64,000 nucleotides of DNA, taken from assembly GCF_035497915.1 (NCBI RefSeq), contig NZ_DATJCS010000009.1, forward strand, positions 7,689-71,688, read 5' to 3'. The translations under genes were made by a program, and so were the position numbers. This DNA comes from Serpens sp035497915. Its GTDB lineage: Bacteria; Pseudomonadota; Gammaproteobacteria; Pseudomonadales; Pseudomonadaceae. The notes beneath the pieces are model-generated. The model was given only the letters and a program-made list of their open reading frames with translations, made no database searches and was not told where the DNA came from. Below, piece after piece: positions 16,272 to 24,192 of this stretch. Within the stretch, counting starts at the first letter, position 1, and the number at the start of each line of letters is the position of its first letter.

Positions 16272-16730
16272 ATGATAGAAACCGGCGCCTACGCAGGGCT
16301 GTTCCTCGCCGCCTTCGGCGCGGCAACCCTGCTGCCCCTGCAATCCGAAGCCCTGCTGGTGGCGCTGCTGCTCAGCGAGCAGCAGCCCGTCGCCGGCCTG
16401 CTGCTGGTCGCCACCGCCGGCAACGTGCTGGGTTCCTGCCTGAACGCCCTGCTGGGCCGCTACCTTGAGCGCTGGCATGCCCGGCGCTGGTTCCCGGTCA
16501 CGCCGCAGCAGCTGGCAAAGGCGCGCGAGCGCTACCACCGCTTCGGCCGCTGGAGCCTGTTGCTGAGCTGGGTGCCGATCATCGGTGACCCGCTGACGGT
16601 GATCGCCGGGGTGATGCGCGAGCCCTGGTGGAGCTTCCTGCTATTGGTCACCCTGGCCAAGGCCGGTCGCTACCTGGTGCTGACCGGACTGACGCTGGGC
16701 TGGACGGGCCAGGTTTTTCCAGCCGCATAA
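16272..16730 (+). CDS. yqaA: YqaA-family inner-membrane protein (DedA/VTT-like)
   Basis: 152 residues from the ATG at 16272. Four predicted membrane helices. Features of the YqaA branch of the DedA/SNARE-associated (VTT) superfamily: an N-terminal re-entrant-like hydrophobic stretch (AFGAATLLPLQSEALLVALL), GNVLGSCLNALLGRY and FGRWSLLLSWVPIIGDPLTVIAGVMR. Members are thought to move or scramble lipids; a specific function for YqaA is not established. It converges on gyrB across a bidirectional terminator. Confidence 0.88.
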   Translation: MIETGAYAGLFLAAFGAATLLPLQSEALLVALLLSEQQPVAGLLLVATAGNVLGSCLNALLGRYLERWHARRWFPVTPQQLAKARERYHRFGRWSLLLSWVPIIGDPLTVIAGVMREPWWSFLLLVTLAKAGRYLVLTGLTLGWTGQVFPAA

Positions 16731-16756
16731 AAAACCCGGCGCAGGCCGGGTTTTTT
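16729..16756. terminator. Bidirectional terminator between yqaA and gyrB
   Basis: Perfect hairpin CCCGGC-GCAG-GCCGGG flanked by A6 (16729-16734) on the left and T6 (16751-16756) on the right, so it ends transcripts from both sides. Its A tract begins in the yqaA stop codon, and it lies 20 nt beyond the gyrB stop. Confidence 0.95.
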
Positions 16757-16775
16757 ATTCTCAACGGGCTGAGCG

Positions 16776-19199
16776 TCAGACGTCCAGGTTCGACACCGCC
16801 AGGGCGTTGGCTTCGATGAAGTCGCGGCGCGGCTCCACGGCGTCGCCCATCAGGGTGTTGAAGATCTGGTCGGCGGCGATGGCGTCCTCGATAGTCACCT
16901 TGAGCATGCGCCGGGCGGTCGGGTCCATGGTGGTTTCCCACAACTGATCCGGGTTCATTTCGCCCAGGCCCTTGTAGCGCTGCACACTGTAGCGCTTGCT
17001 GGTTTCCGCCATCAGCCAGTCCATGCCTTCCTTGAAGGTGCTGACCGCCTTGCGCCGCTCGCCACGCTTTACATAAGCGCCTTCCTCGAGCAGGTTGCCC
17101 AGCTTTTCGCCCAGCGCCACGACGCTCTTGTAGTCGTTGCTGGCGAAGAAGTCGCGGTTGAAGGTGATGTAGTGGGAGAGGCCGTGGGACTTGATCTCGA
17201 TCTCCGGCAGCCAGAAACCGCGCTCACGGTCCTCACGCAGTTGCAGCTGGTAGGTGGCCTGACCGGAACGTTCCTCGGCCTTCAGACGCTCGCGCAGGCC
17301 GTCCAGCCAGCCCTGCATGGCGCTTTCGCTGGCGAACTGTTCCAGGCCGATGGCCGGCAGGTACATGAAATGCTCGGTGAGCTCCTGCGGGTACAGGCGC
17401 GACAGACGCTTGAGGGTCTTCATCACGGCGCGGTAATCGTTGACCAGCGCCTCGAGGGCCAGGCCGGAAATGCCCGGCGCGTTCTCGTTGACGTGCAGGC
17501 TGGCCTCTTCAAGGGCTGTCTGGGTCATGTATTCCTCCATGGCCTCGTCGTCCTTGATGTACTGCTCCTGCTTGCCCTTCTTGACCTTGTACAGCGGCGG
17601 CTGGGCGATATACACGTAGCCGCGTTCGATCAGCTCCGGCAACTGACGGAAGAAGAAGGTCAGCAGCAGGGTGCGGATGTGGGCGCCGTCGACGTCGGCG
17701 TCGGTCATGATGATGATGTTGTGGTAGCGCAGCTTGTCGATGTTGTACTCGTCGCGCCCGATACCGCAGCCCAGCGCGGTGATCAGCGTGCCCACCTCCT
17801 GGGAGGAGAGCATCTTGTCGAAGCGCGCCTTTTCCACGTTGAGGATCTTGCCCTTGAGCGGCAGGATCGCCTGGGTACGGCGGTTGCGGCCCTGCTTGGC
17901 GGAGCCGCCGGCGGAGTCACCCTCCACCAGGTAGAGTTCGGACAGCGCCGGGTCCTTTTCCTGGCAGTCGGCCAGTTTTCCTGGCAGGCCGGCGATGTCC
18001 AGGGCGCCCTTGCGCCGGGTCATCTCCCGCGCCTTGCGCGCCGCTTCTCGGGCGCGCGCGGCGTCGAGCATCTTGCCGACCACCGACTTGGCGTCGTTGG
18101 GGTTTTCCAGCAGGAAATCGGCGAAGAACTTGCCCATTTCCTGCTCCACCGCCGTCTTCACTTCCGAGGACACCAGCTTGTCCTTGGTCTGCGAACTGAA
18201 CTTGGGATCCGGCACCTTCACCGAGATGATTGCGGTCAGGCCTTCGCGGGCATCGTCGCCAGTGGTGGAGATCTTGAATTTCTTGGCCAGACCCTCGGCC
18301 TCGATGTAGTTGTTCAGGTTCCGGGTCAGCGCCGAGCGGAAGCCCGCCAGGTGGGTGCCGCCATCGCGCTGCGGAATGTTGTTGGTGAAGCACAGGATGT
18401 TTTCGTTGAAGCCGTCGTTCCACTGCAGGGCGACTTCCACACCCACGCCGTCTTCTTCGCGCTGCACATTGAAGTGGAACACGCTGTTGACCGGGGTCTT
18501 GTTGGTGTTCAGGTATTCGACGAACGCCCTCAGGCCGCCTTCGTACTTGAACAGCTCCTCCTTGCCGCTGCGCTCATCGCGCAGCACGATGCCGACGCCG
18601 GAGTTGAGGAACGACAGCTCGCGCAGGCGCTTGGCCAGGATGTCCCAGCTGAAGTGGATGTTGCGGAAGGTCAACGCAGACGGCTTGAAGTGGATCTGCG
18701 TGCCAGTGCCCTCGGTTTCGCCCACCGGGGCCAGCGGCGCTTGCGGCACGCCGTGCACGTAGGTCTGCTCCCAGACCTTGCCAGCGCGGCGGATGGTCAT
18801 TACCAGCTCCTCGGAGAGCGCGTTGACCACCGAGACGCCCACGCCATGCAGGCCGCCGGAGACCTTGTAACTGTTGTCATCGAACTTACCGCCGGCGTGT
18901 AGCACGGTCATGATGACTTCGGCGGCGGAGACGCCTTCTTCCTTGTGGATGTCCACCGGAATGCCCCGGCCGTTGTCGCGGACGGTGATCGATTCATCGG
19001 TGTGAATGGTGATGGTGATTTCTGAGCAGTGGCCGGCCAGCGCTTCGTCGATGGAGTTGTCCACCACCTCGAACACCATGTGGTGCAGGCCGGTACCGTC
19101 ATCGGTATCGCCGATGTACATACCGGGGCGTTTGCGCACGGCATCCAGGCCCTTCAGTACCTTGATACTGGAGGAATCGTAGGTGTTTTGTTCGCTCAT
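16776..19199 (-). CDS. gyrB: DNA gyrase subunit B
   Basis: 807 residues, the usual gammaproteobacterial length. ATPase subunit of gyrase, which introduces negative supercoils. GHKL ATPase domain with the ATP-binding asparagine in VVDNSIDEALAGHC and the GRGIPVD loop (N-terminal 220 residues), transducer domain, then the TOPRIM domain with EGDSAGGSAKQGR and the DADVDGAHIRTL metal motif, and the inserted domain typical of proteobacteria. Last gene of the dnaA-dnaN-recF-gyrB operon; its start overlaps the recF stop by 4 nt. Confidence 0.99.
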   Translation of the reverse strand: MSEQNTYDSSSIKVLKGLDAVRKRPGMYIGDTDDGTGLHHMVFEVVDNSIDEALAGHCSEITITIHTDESITVRDNGRGIPVDIHKEEGVSAAEVIMTVLHAGGKFDDNSYKVSGGLHGVGVSVVNALSEELVMTIRRAGKVWEQTYVHGVPQAPLAPVGETEGTGTQIHFKPSALTFRNIHFSWDILAKRLRELSFLNSGVGIVLRDERSGKEELFKYEGGLRAFVEYLNTNKTPVNSVFHFNVQREEDGVGVEVALQWNDGFNENILCFTNNIPQRDGGTHLAGFRSALTRNLNNYIEAEGLAKKFKISTTGDDAREGLTAIISVKVPDPKFSSQTKDKLVSSEVKTAVEQEMGKFFADFLLENPNDAKSVVGKMLDAARAREAARKAREMTRRKGALDIAGLPGKLADCQEKDPALSELYLVEGDSAGGSAKQGRNRRTQAILPLKGKILNVEKARFDKMLSSQEVGTLITALGCGIGRDEYNIDKLRYHNIIIMTDADVDGAHIRTLLLTFFFRQLPELIERGYVYIAQPPLYKVKKGKQEQYIKDDEAMEEYMTQTALEEASLHVNENAPGISGLALEALVNDYRAVMKTLKRLSRLYPQELTEHFMYLPAIGLEQFASESAMQGWLDGLRERLKAEERSGQATYQLQLREDRERGFWLPEIEIKSHGLSHYITFNRDFFASNDYKSVVALGEKLGNLLEEGAYVKRGERRKAVSTFKEGMDWLMAETSKRYSVQRYKGLGEMNPDQLWETTMDPTARRMLKVTIEDAIAADQIFNTLMGDAVEPRRDFIEANALAVSNLDV

Positions 19200-20299
19200 G
19201 CTTCACTCCGATGGTCTTGGGTGATTCGACCATGTTCCACGTGGAACATGGCTACTGGCGTTTCCTTCCGCCAGCCATCCGTCAATACGTGGGATTCGAC
19301 GCAGGTAATGAACACCTGGCATTGCAGTTCTTCCAGCAGCCGGCACAGCGCCTTGCGGTGACGTTCATCCAGCTCCGAGGGCAGGTCGTCCACCAGGTAG
19401 ATGCAACGCCCCTGCTTGGCCTGGTTAAGCAGATGGCCCTGGGCGATGCGCAACGCGCACACCACCAGTTTCTGCTGGCCGCGGGACAAAATGTCTGCCG
19501 CGTTATGGCCCTCCAGGCGCAAGCGCAAATCAGCCCGCTGTGGACCCGCCTGGGTATGGCCGAGCGACATGTCTCGCTGCAGGCTGCTGCCGAGCACCTC
19601 TTCCAACTCCCGGTCCTTGTCCCAGCCCCGGTAATAGCTGAGCGTCAATCCGGACAGCTCCAGTAACTGGGCCAGCGTGGCTTCAAAAACCGGCTTGAGA
19701 GCCTGCAGATAGGCGCGTCGATAGCTGTCGATTTCCCGACTGGCCAGGCACAGCTCGCGGTCCCAGGCAGCCTGCGCAACGGCGTCCAGTCTACCATGTC
19801 GAAGCCACGAATTCCGCTGCCTGAGCGCCTTTTGCAGGCGCTGCCAGGCGCTCAGAAAACGGGGTTCCACGTGGAACACTCCCCAGTCGAGGAACTGCCG
19901 ACGCACCTTGGGTGCGCCTTCGAGTAAGCGAAAACTGTCCGGGTTGATCAGCTGCAACGGCAGCGCCTCGGCCAGCTGGGCGGCGCTGCGCGCGTTCTGT
20001 CCGTCGATGCGGATCTGCAGCTCGCCGCTGCGCTCGCGGCCAATGCCGAGGCTGCTGCTACCACCTTCGGGCAGCTGGATTTCACCGAACACGGTCAGCC
20101 CGCTGTCCTCGGCCTGGATCACCGGTTGCAGACGCTGGCTGCGGAACGAGCGGGCCATGCCCAGCAGATGAATGGCCTCCAGCAGGCTGGTCTTGCCGCT
20201 GCCGTTGGCACCGTGAAGGAGGTTGATGCGGGGAGAGGGCTGCAGGGTCACCGGCTGCAGGTTACGCACGCCGGTGACAGTCAGACGAAGCAGGGACAC
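19196..20299 (-). CDS. recF: DNA replication and repair protein RecF
   Basis: 367 residues. An SMC-like ATPase that loads RecA at gapped DNA with RecO and RecR. Walker A is GANGSGKTSLLEAI near residue 30; the ABC signature region SRGQQKLVV and the Walker B-like CIYLVDDLPSELD are in the C-terminal third. It follows dnaN by 21 nt and overlaps gyrB by 4 nt. Two ParB-binding sites lie inside this gene (19233-19248 and 19863-19878), so its codons also serve chromosome segregation. Confidence 0.98.
   Translation of the reverse strand: MSLLRLTVTGVRNLQPVTLQPSPRINLLHGANGSGKTSLLEAIHLLGMARSFRSQRLQPVIQAEDSGLTVFGEIQLPEGGSSSLGIGRERSGELQIRIDGQNARSAAQLAEALPLQLINPDSFRLLEGAPKVRRQFLDWGVFHVEPRFLSAWQRLQKALRQRNSWLRHGRLDAVAQAAWDRELCLASREIDSYRRAYLQALKPVFEATLAQLLELSGLTLSYYRGWDKDRELEEVLGSSLQRDMSLGHTQAGPQRADLRLRLEGHNAADILSRGQQKLVVCALRIAQGHLLNQAKQGRCIYLVDDLPSELDERHRKALCRLLEELQCQVFITCVESHVLTDGWRKETPVAMFHVEHGRITQDHRSEA
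19233..19248. other. parS: parS site (ParB-binding centromere), perfect palindrome
   Basis: TGTTCCACGTGGAACA is a perfect 16-bp palindrome and an exact match to the bacterial parS consensus (TGTTNCACGTGAAACA class, Pseudomonas form). It lies near the 3' end of recF, about 4 kb from oriC, and parA/parB are in the same window. ParB should nucleate here and spread. Confidence 0.93.
19863..19878. other. parS: Second parS site, one mismatch
   Basis: GGTTCCACGTGGAACA differs from the perfect palindrome only at its first base; the central 14 bp GTTCCACGTGGAAC are intact. It is 630 bp from the other site, also inside recF. Pseudomonas parS sites commonly vary at the outermost position, so binding is likely. 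Confidence 0.85.
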
Positions 20300-20320
20300 T
20301 TCGAAAAGGCGAGGCGCGTG

Positions 20321-21424
20321 TTACAGGCGCATCGGCATGACGACGTAGGAAGAGTCGTCGTTGTCGGCTTCCTGCAACAGCGCGCTGCTATTGGCATCGG
20401 ACAGCACCAGGCGCACCTGTTCGGCACCCATCACGCCGAGCACATCGAGCAGGTAGCTGACGTTGAAACCGATCTCCAGCGCGGCACCCTGGTAGTCCAC
20501 TGCCACTTCCTCTTCGGCCTCTTCCTGCTCCGGGTTGTTGGCCTGAAGCTTGAGCAGGCCGCTCGCCAGCTGCAGGCGAATGCCCCGGTATTTCTCGTTG
20601 GAGAGGATCGCCGTTCGGCTGAAGGCTTCGCGCAGCTGCTGGCGGTCACCGATCACTACCTTGTCGCCGCCGCGAGGCAGCACACGCTCGTAGTCCGGGA
20701 ATTTGCCGTCGACCAGCTTGGAGGTGAAGGTGAATTCCCCGGTGGTGGCGCGGATATGGTGCTGGCCGAGGGTGACGGCCACCTCGCCGTCCTGTTCGGT
20801 GAGCAGACGTGCCAGCTCGAGGATGCCCTTGCGCGGCACGATCACCTGGTGGCGATCGGCGTGCGGGATGTCCGCGCTGAGCGCGCACATCGCCAGACGA
20901 TGTCCGTCGGTGGCCACGGCGCGCAGCACGCCGGCATTGACCTCCAGCAGCATGCCGTTCAGGTAGTAGCGCACATCCTGCTGGGCCATGGCGAAACCGG
21001 TCCGCTCGATCAACCGGCGCAGCTTGCTCTGCGCGACGCTGAAGCCGAGCGAGCCCGGGCCTTCCTCGACACTGGGGAAGTCGTTGGCGGGCAGGGTGGA
21101 GAGGGTGAAGCGGCTGCGCCCAGACTTGATGAGCAGCTTCTGGTCATCGACGCGCACGTCGATCAACGCATCGCTGGACAGGCTCTTGCAGATGTCCATC
21201 AGCTTGCGCGCCGGCACGGTGATTTCACCCGACTCGGCAGGCTCCTCCAGGCTGACACGGCCGACCAGCTCGACCTCCAGATCGGTACCGCTGAGCGACA
21301 GCTGCTGACCCTCGACCACCAGCAGGACGTTGGACAGCACGGGCAGCGTCTGACGGCGTTCAACGACGCCGGCCACCAGCTGCAGGGGTTTCAACAGGGC
21401 TTCGCGTTGAATGGTGAAATGCAT
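20321..21424 (-). CDS. dnaN: DNA polymerase III beta subunit (sliding clamp)
   Basis: 367 residues, the standard clamp length, made of three similar domains (about 1-120, 125-245, 248-367). The start MHFTIQREALLKPLQLVAGVVERRQTLP and the C-terminal VMPMRL end, which forms part of the partner-binding pocket, are diagnostic. It encircles DNA and tethers polymerase III, MutS, ligase and others. It sits 26 nt after dnaA in the same operon. Confidence 0.99.
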   Translation of the reverse strand: MHFTIQREALLKPLQLVAGVVERRQTLPVLSNVLLVVEGQQLSLSGTDLEVELVGRVSLEEPAESGEITVPARKLMDICKSLSSDALIDVRVDDQKLLIKSGRSRFTLSTLPANDFPSVEEGPGSLGFSVAQSKLRRLIERTGFAMAQQDVRYYLNGMLLEVNAGVLRAVATDGHRLAMCALSADIPHADRHQVIVPRKGILELARLLTEQDGEVAVTLGQHHIRATTGEFTFTSKLVDGKFPDYERVLPRGGDKVVIGDRQQLREAFSRTAILSNEKYRGIRLQLASGLLKLQANNPEQEEAEEEVAVDYQGAALEIGFNVSYLLDVLGVMGAEQVRLVLSDANSSALLQEADNDDSSYVVMPMRL

Positions 21425-21450
21425 GGTGGGTTCCTTGCGAACAGGTGGTA

Positions 21451-22890
21451 TCAGGTGGTCAGCGTGCGCAGCAGGTTCTTGTAGTCCTCGCGGATATCCG
21501 CGTCGGACTCCTTGAGTTCGGCAATTTTACGGCAGGCATGCAGCACTGTGGTGTGGTCCCGGCCACCGAACGCGTTGCCAATCTCCGGCAGGCTGTGGTT
21601 GGTCAATTCCTTGGACAGCGCCATGGCCACCTGGCGCGGGCGGGCGATGGAGCGCGAGCGGCGCTTGGACAGCAGCTCGGTGAGCTTGATCTTGTAGTAC
21701 TCGGCGACGATGCGCTGGATGTTGTCGATGCTCACCAGCTTGTCCTGCAGGGCGAGCAGATCCTTCAGCGATTCGCGAATCAGCTCGATGCTGATCGGGC
21801 TGTTGGTGAAGTGCGAATGGGCGATCACGCGCTTGAGCGCGCCTTCCAGCTCGCGCACGTTGGAGCGGATGCGCTGGGCGATGAAGAACGCCGCGTCATG
21901 CGGCAGCTCGATACGTGTCTGCTCGGCCTTCTTCATCAGGATCGCCACGCGGGTCTCCAGCTCCGGCGGCTCGACCGCCACCGTCAGGCCCCAGCCGAAA
22001 CGCGACTTCAGGCGCTCCTCGAGACCCTCGATCTCCTTGGGATAACGGTCGCTGGTGAGGATGACCTGCTGCCCGCCTTCCAGCAGCGCGTTGAAGGTGT
22101 GGAAGAACTCCTCCTGGGAGCGCTCCTTCTTGGCGAAGAACTGGATATCGTCGATCAGCAGCGCATCCACCGAGCGGTAGAAACGCTTGAACTCGTTGAT
22201 GGCGTTGAGCTGCAGCGCCTTGACCATGTCGGCCACGAAGCGCTCGGAGTGCAGGTACACCACCTTGGCGTTGGGGTTCTTCTTCAGCAGGTGATTGCCC
22301 ACCGCGTGCATCAGGTGGGTCTTGCCCAGACCGACGCCGCCATACAGGAACAGCGGGTTGTAACCATGCTTGGGATTGTCGGCCACCTGCCAGGCAGCGG
22401 CACGGGCGAGCTGGTTGGACTTGCCCTCGACGAAATTCTCGAAGGTGAAGGTGCGGTTCAGGTAACTGGTGTGCTTGAGCGCCCCCTCGACCTGGACGTT
22501 GCGCTCTACCGGGCGGCTGGGAGTCGGCGCAGCGACTACTGCGGGCTCGGCGACGGGTGCCGCTGGACCTGCATCGACCCTAGTGGGCGCAGGAGCGGGA
22601 GCAGCGACTGCCGGACGCGGCGCGGCATTCACCGGGCGCGCCGTACGCCGGGCACCGATCAGCAGCGAAACGGCCGGCGCCAGGCCATTGCCACGCTCGC
22701 CAAGCAGCTCGATTAGCCGGCCCAGGTACTTTTCGTTGACCCAGTCGAGAACGAAGCGGTTGGGGGCGTAGACCCGCAGCTCCTCCGGGTCACCTTCGAC
22801 CTGCAGCGGGCGAATCCAGGTGTTGAATTGCTGGGCAGGCAGCTCATCGCGAAGCAGCTCGACACACTGCTGCCAAAGTTCCACAGACAC
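21451..22890 (-). CDS. dnaA: Chromosomal replication initiator protein DnaA
   Basis: 479 residues from the GTG at 22890 (protein starts SVELWQQCVELLRDEL, preceded by a GGGGG ribosome-binding stretch); the frame is open further upstream but enters oriC and is not used. Domain I 1-85; a proline/alanine-rich linker (domain II, about 90-145); AAA+ domain III with Walker A GGVGLGKTHLMHAVG and Walker B VDALLIDDIQFFA; domain IV with the DNA-binding GGRDHTTVLHACRKI signature. It opens oriC and starts the dnaA-dnaN-recF-gyrB operon. Confidence 0.99.
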   Translation of the reverse strand: MSVELWQQCVELLRDELPAQQFNTWIRPLQVEGDPEELRVYAPNRFVLDWVNEKYLGRLIELLGERGNGLAPAVSLLIGARRTARPVNAAPRPAVAAPAPAPTRVDAGPAAPVAEPAVVAAPTPSRPVERNVQVEGALKHTSYLNRTFTFENFVEGKSNQLARAAAWQVADNPKHGYNPLFLYGGVGLGKTHLMHAVGNHLLKKNPNAKVVYLHSERFVADMVKALQLNAINEFKRFYRSVDALLIDDIQFFAKKERSQEEFFHTFNALLEGGQQVILTSDRYPKEIEGLEERLKSRFGWGLTVAVEPPELETRVAILMKKAEQTRIELPHDAAFFIAQRIRSNVRELEGALKRVIAHSHFTNSPISIELIRESLKDLLALQDKLVSIDNIQRIVAEYYKIKLTELLSKRRSRSIARPRQVAMALSKELTNHSLPEIGNAFGGRDHTTVLHACRKIAELKESDADIREDYKNLLRTLTT

Positions 22891-23319
22891 GGATACCCCC
22901 AAGCCTCGAAGGCGTAAAACATGGTCGCCAAACAAGCCGGCATTGTAGCGAGCAGGGGGGGCGTTATCCACAACAAAGCGGCAGAACCGCCGAACAGCGC
23001 GGTGTCTGCGCCTGTCCGCGCGGCGTGTGGGTGAACTTGTTGATAAGACCAGGCAGAAGTCTGTGGGAAAGGCAGGGAACAAGCCCCTGGAAAACCGGCG
23101 TGTGGGTAAAACGGCGTTCCATCCACCGCTTGCTCCCAGCTCGCACACCGCAAAGGCACGTGTTTTCCGCCGACTTGTACCGCCTGCGACCCCTTGCACT
23201 GCCTGGAGTACGTGGTCTTATCCACAGAAAGACGCGAGGCCAATGCATAATCACAAGAATCATCTCTTTTCAAAAAATGATCTTCTCTATTCTTTCGTCG
23301 AGCCGAGGCTGGCTGGAAA
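22891..23319. other. oriC: Replication origin oriC (dnaA-rpmH intergenic region)
   Basis: Non-coding region between divergent dnaA and rpmH. Two perfect DnaA boxes TTATCCACA lie at 22964-22972 and 23218-23226 (plus strand). Near-consensus boxes lie on the minus strand: TTATCAACA at 23046-23038 and TTACCCACA at 23109-23101, with a weaker TCACCCACA near 23026. Immediately after the last perfect box, 23241-23297 is strikingly AT-rich for this genome, including TTTTCAAAAAATGATC, the expected unwinding element. Pseudomonas origins are known to lie here. Confidence 0.9.
22942..22970 (-). promoter_or_regulatory. Probable dnaA promoter overlapped by a DnaA box
   Basis: On the minus strand a good -10 hexamer TACAAT (22947-22942) lies about 50 nt before the dnaA start. 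Seventeen bases further up, the -35 position (TGGATA, 22970-22965) falls inside the perfect DnaA box at 22964-22972. DnaA binding would block RNA polymerase, predicting autorepression as known in other bacteria. The -35 match itself is poor. Confidence 0.55.
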
Positions 23320-23348
23320 TTGACCTGACCCCGCGCTTTCTCTAGAAT
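23320..23348 (+). promoter_or_regulatory. Sigma-70 promoter of rpmH
   Basis: TTGACC (23320-23325), a 17-nt spacer and TAGAAT (23343-23348) lie 60 nt before the rpmH start. Strength fits the need for abundant ribosomal protein; it probably also drives rnpA, yidD and yidC. It directly abuts the AT-rich part of oriC. Confidence 0.8.
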
Positions 23349-23407
23349 TGCCGGTCTCTTTAAACGGGGGCCACTCCCGGCCCGTAGTGACCACCAGGTA
23401 ATTCATC

Positions 23408-23542
23408 ATGAAACGCACTTTCCAACCCAGCACCCTGAAGCGCGCTCGCGTCCACGGTTTCCGCGCCCGCATGGCCACCAAGAACGGCCGTGCCGTCCTG
23501 TCGCGTCGTCGCGCCAAGGGCCGCAAGCGTCTGACCGTCTGA
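23408..23542 (+). CDS. rpmH: 50S ribosomal protein L34
   Basis: 44 residues, MKRTFQPSTLKRARVHGFRA then a very basic tail (RAVLSRRRAKGRKRLTV). Length and sequence are those of bacterial L34, a 23S rRNA-binding protein. It starts the rpmH-rnpA-yidD-yidC series, the universal neighbour of dnaA, with its own strong promoter upstream. Confidence 0.99.
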   Translation: MKRTFQPSTLKRARVHGFRARMATKNGRAVLSRRRAKGRKRLTV

Positions 23543-23556
23543 CCACTGCGGCACTC

Positions 23557-23952
23557 GTGGTGAGCCGAAGTTTCGGTCGGGAAAAGCGCCTGCTCAAACC
23601 CCGACAGTTCAAAGCGGTCTTCGACTCACCCAGCGGCAAGGTCGCGGGCAGGAACGTGCTGCTCCTCGCCCGCGCAAACGGTCTGGATCACCCCCGCCTC
23701 GGGCTGGTGATCGGCAAGAAGAGCGTCAGGCTCTCGGTCGAGCGTAACCGTCTGAAGCGCCAGATCCGCGAAACATTCCGCCAGTCGCAAGACGATCTGG
23801 CTGGTTGGGATGTCGTGGTCGTGGCCCGCAAGGGTCTCGGCGACCTGGACAACCCGGAGCTTGCCGGCCAGTTCATCAAGCTCTGGAAGCGTCTTGCCCG
23901 GCTGCCACGCCCCCAGGACGATTCCCATGCCCCACAGCTCGCGGATGCGTAA
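23557..23952 (+). CDS. rnpA: Ribonuclease P protein component
   Basis: 131 residues from the first of two adjacent GTG codons (MVSRSFGREKRLLKPRQF, matching Pseudomonas homologs). It binds the RNase P RNA and helps trim the 5' leader of tRNA precursors. The RNA-binding signature RNRLKRQIRETFR is present (SVERNRLKRQIRE). 14 nt after rpmH; its last 8 bases overlap yidD. The acidic/polar C-terminal tail is variable in this genus. Confidence 0.97.
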   Translation: MVSRSFGREKRLLKPRQFKAVFDSPSGKVAGRNVLLLARANGLDHPRLGLVIGKKSVRLSVERNRLKRQIRETFRQSQDDLAGWDVVVVARKGLGDLDNPELAGQFIKLWKRLARLPRPQDDSHAPQLADA

Positions 23953-24190
23953 ACTGGCCGTCGCGCCGATCAAGTTCTACCGCTATGCCATCAGTCCCAT
24001 GATGGCCAGTCACTGTCGTTTCTATCCGACCTGTTCCTGCTACGCGCTGGAAGCCATCGAACAGCATGGCGTTCTGCGCGGCGGCTGGCTGAGCCTGCGC
24101 CGACTTTCCCGCTGCCACCCCTGGAACCCGGGCGGTTACGATCCGGTTCCACCCGCTTCAACTCCCCGACCCCCTTCGATGGCCGAGTAA
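23945..24190 (+). CDS. yidD: Membrane protein insertion efficiency factor YidD
   Basis: 81 residues from the ATG at 23945 (MRKLAVAPIKFYRYAISPMM); an ATG six codons upstream is possible but less like the family. The conserved core CRFYPTCSCYALEAI and the PWNPGGYDPVP end are diagnostic. It is a small, amphipathic inner-membrane-associated protein that aids YidC-dependent insertion. It overlaps rnpA by 8 nt and ends 2 nt before the yidC start. Confidence 0.95.
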   Translation: MRKLAVAPIKFYRYAISPMMASHCRFYPTCSCYALEAIEQHGVLRGGWLSLRRLSRCHPWNPGGYDPVPPASTPRPPSMAE

Positions 24191-24192
24191 CC

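Noticed and set aside
15931..16326. 131-codon open frame on the minus strand between gst and yqaA
   Set aside because: Composition is unlike a Pseudomonas protein (RRRRRG start, Asn/Thr-rich from AAC repeats), there is no ribosome site or homology I recognise, and the repeats and terminator fit a small RNA better.
22891..23199. Upstream extension of dnaA by 103 codons
   Set aside because: It would run through oriC including a DnaA box; the GTG at 22890 gives the conserved DnaA N terminus SVELWQQC.
23025..23345. Small plus-strand open frames in the origin
   Set aside because: They overlap DnaA boxes and the AT-rich element, and show no protein features.
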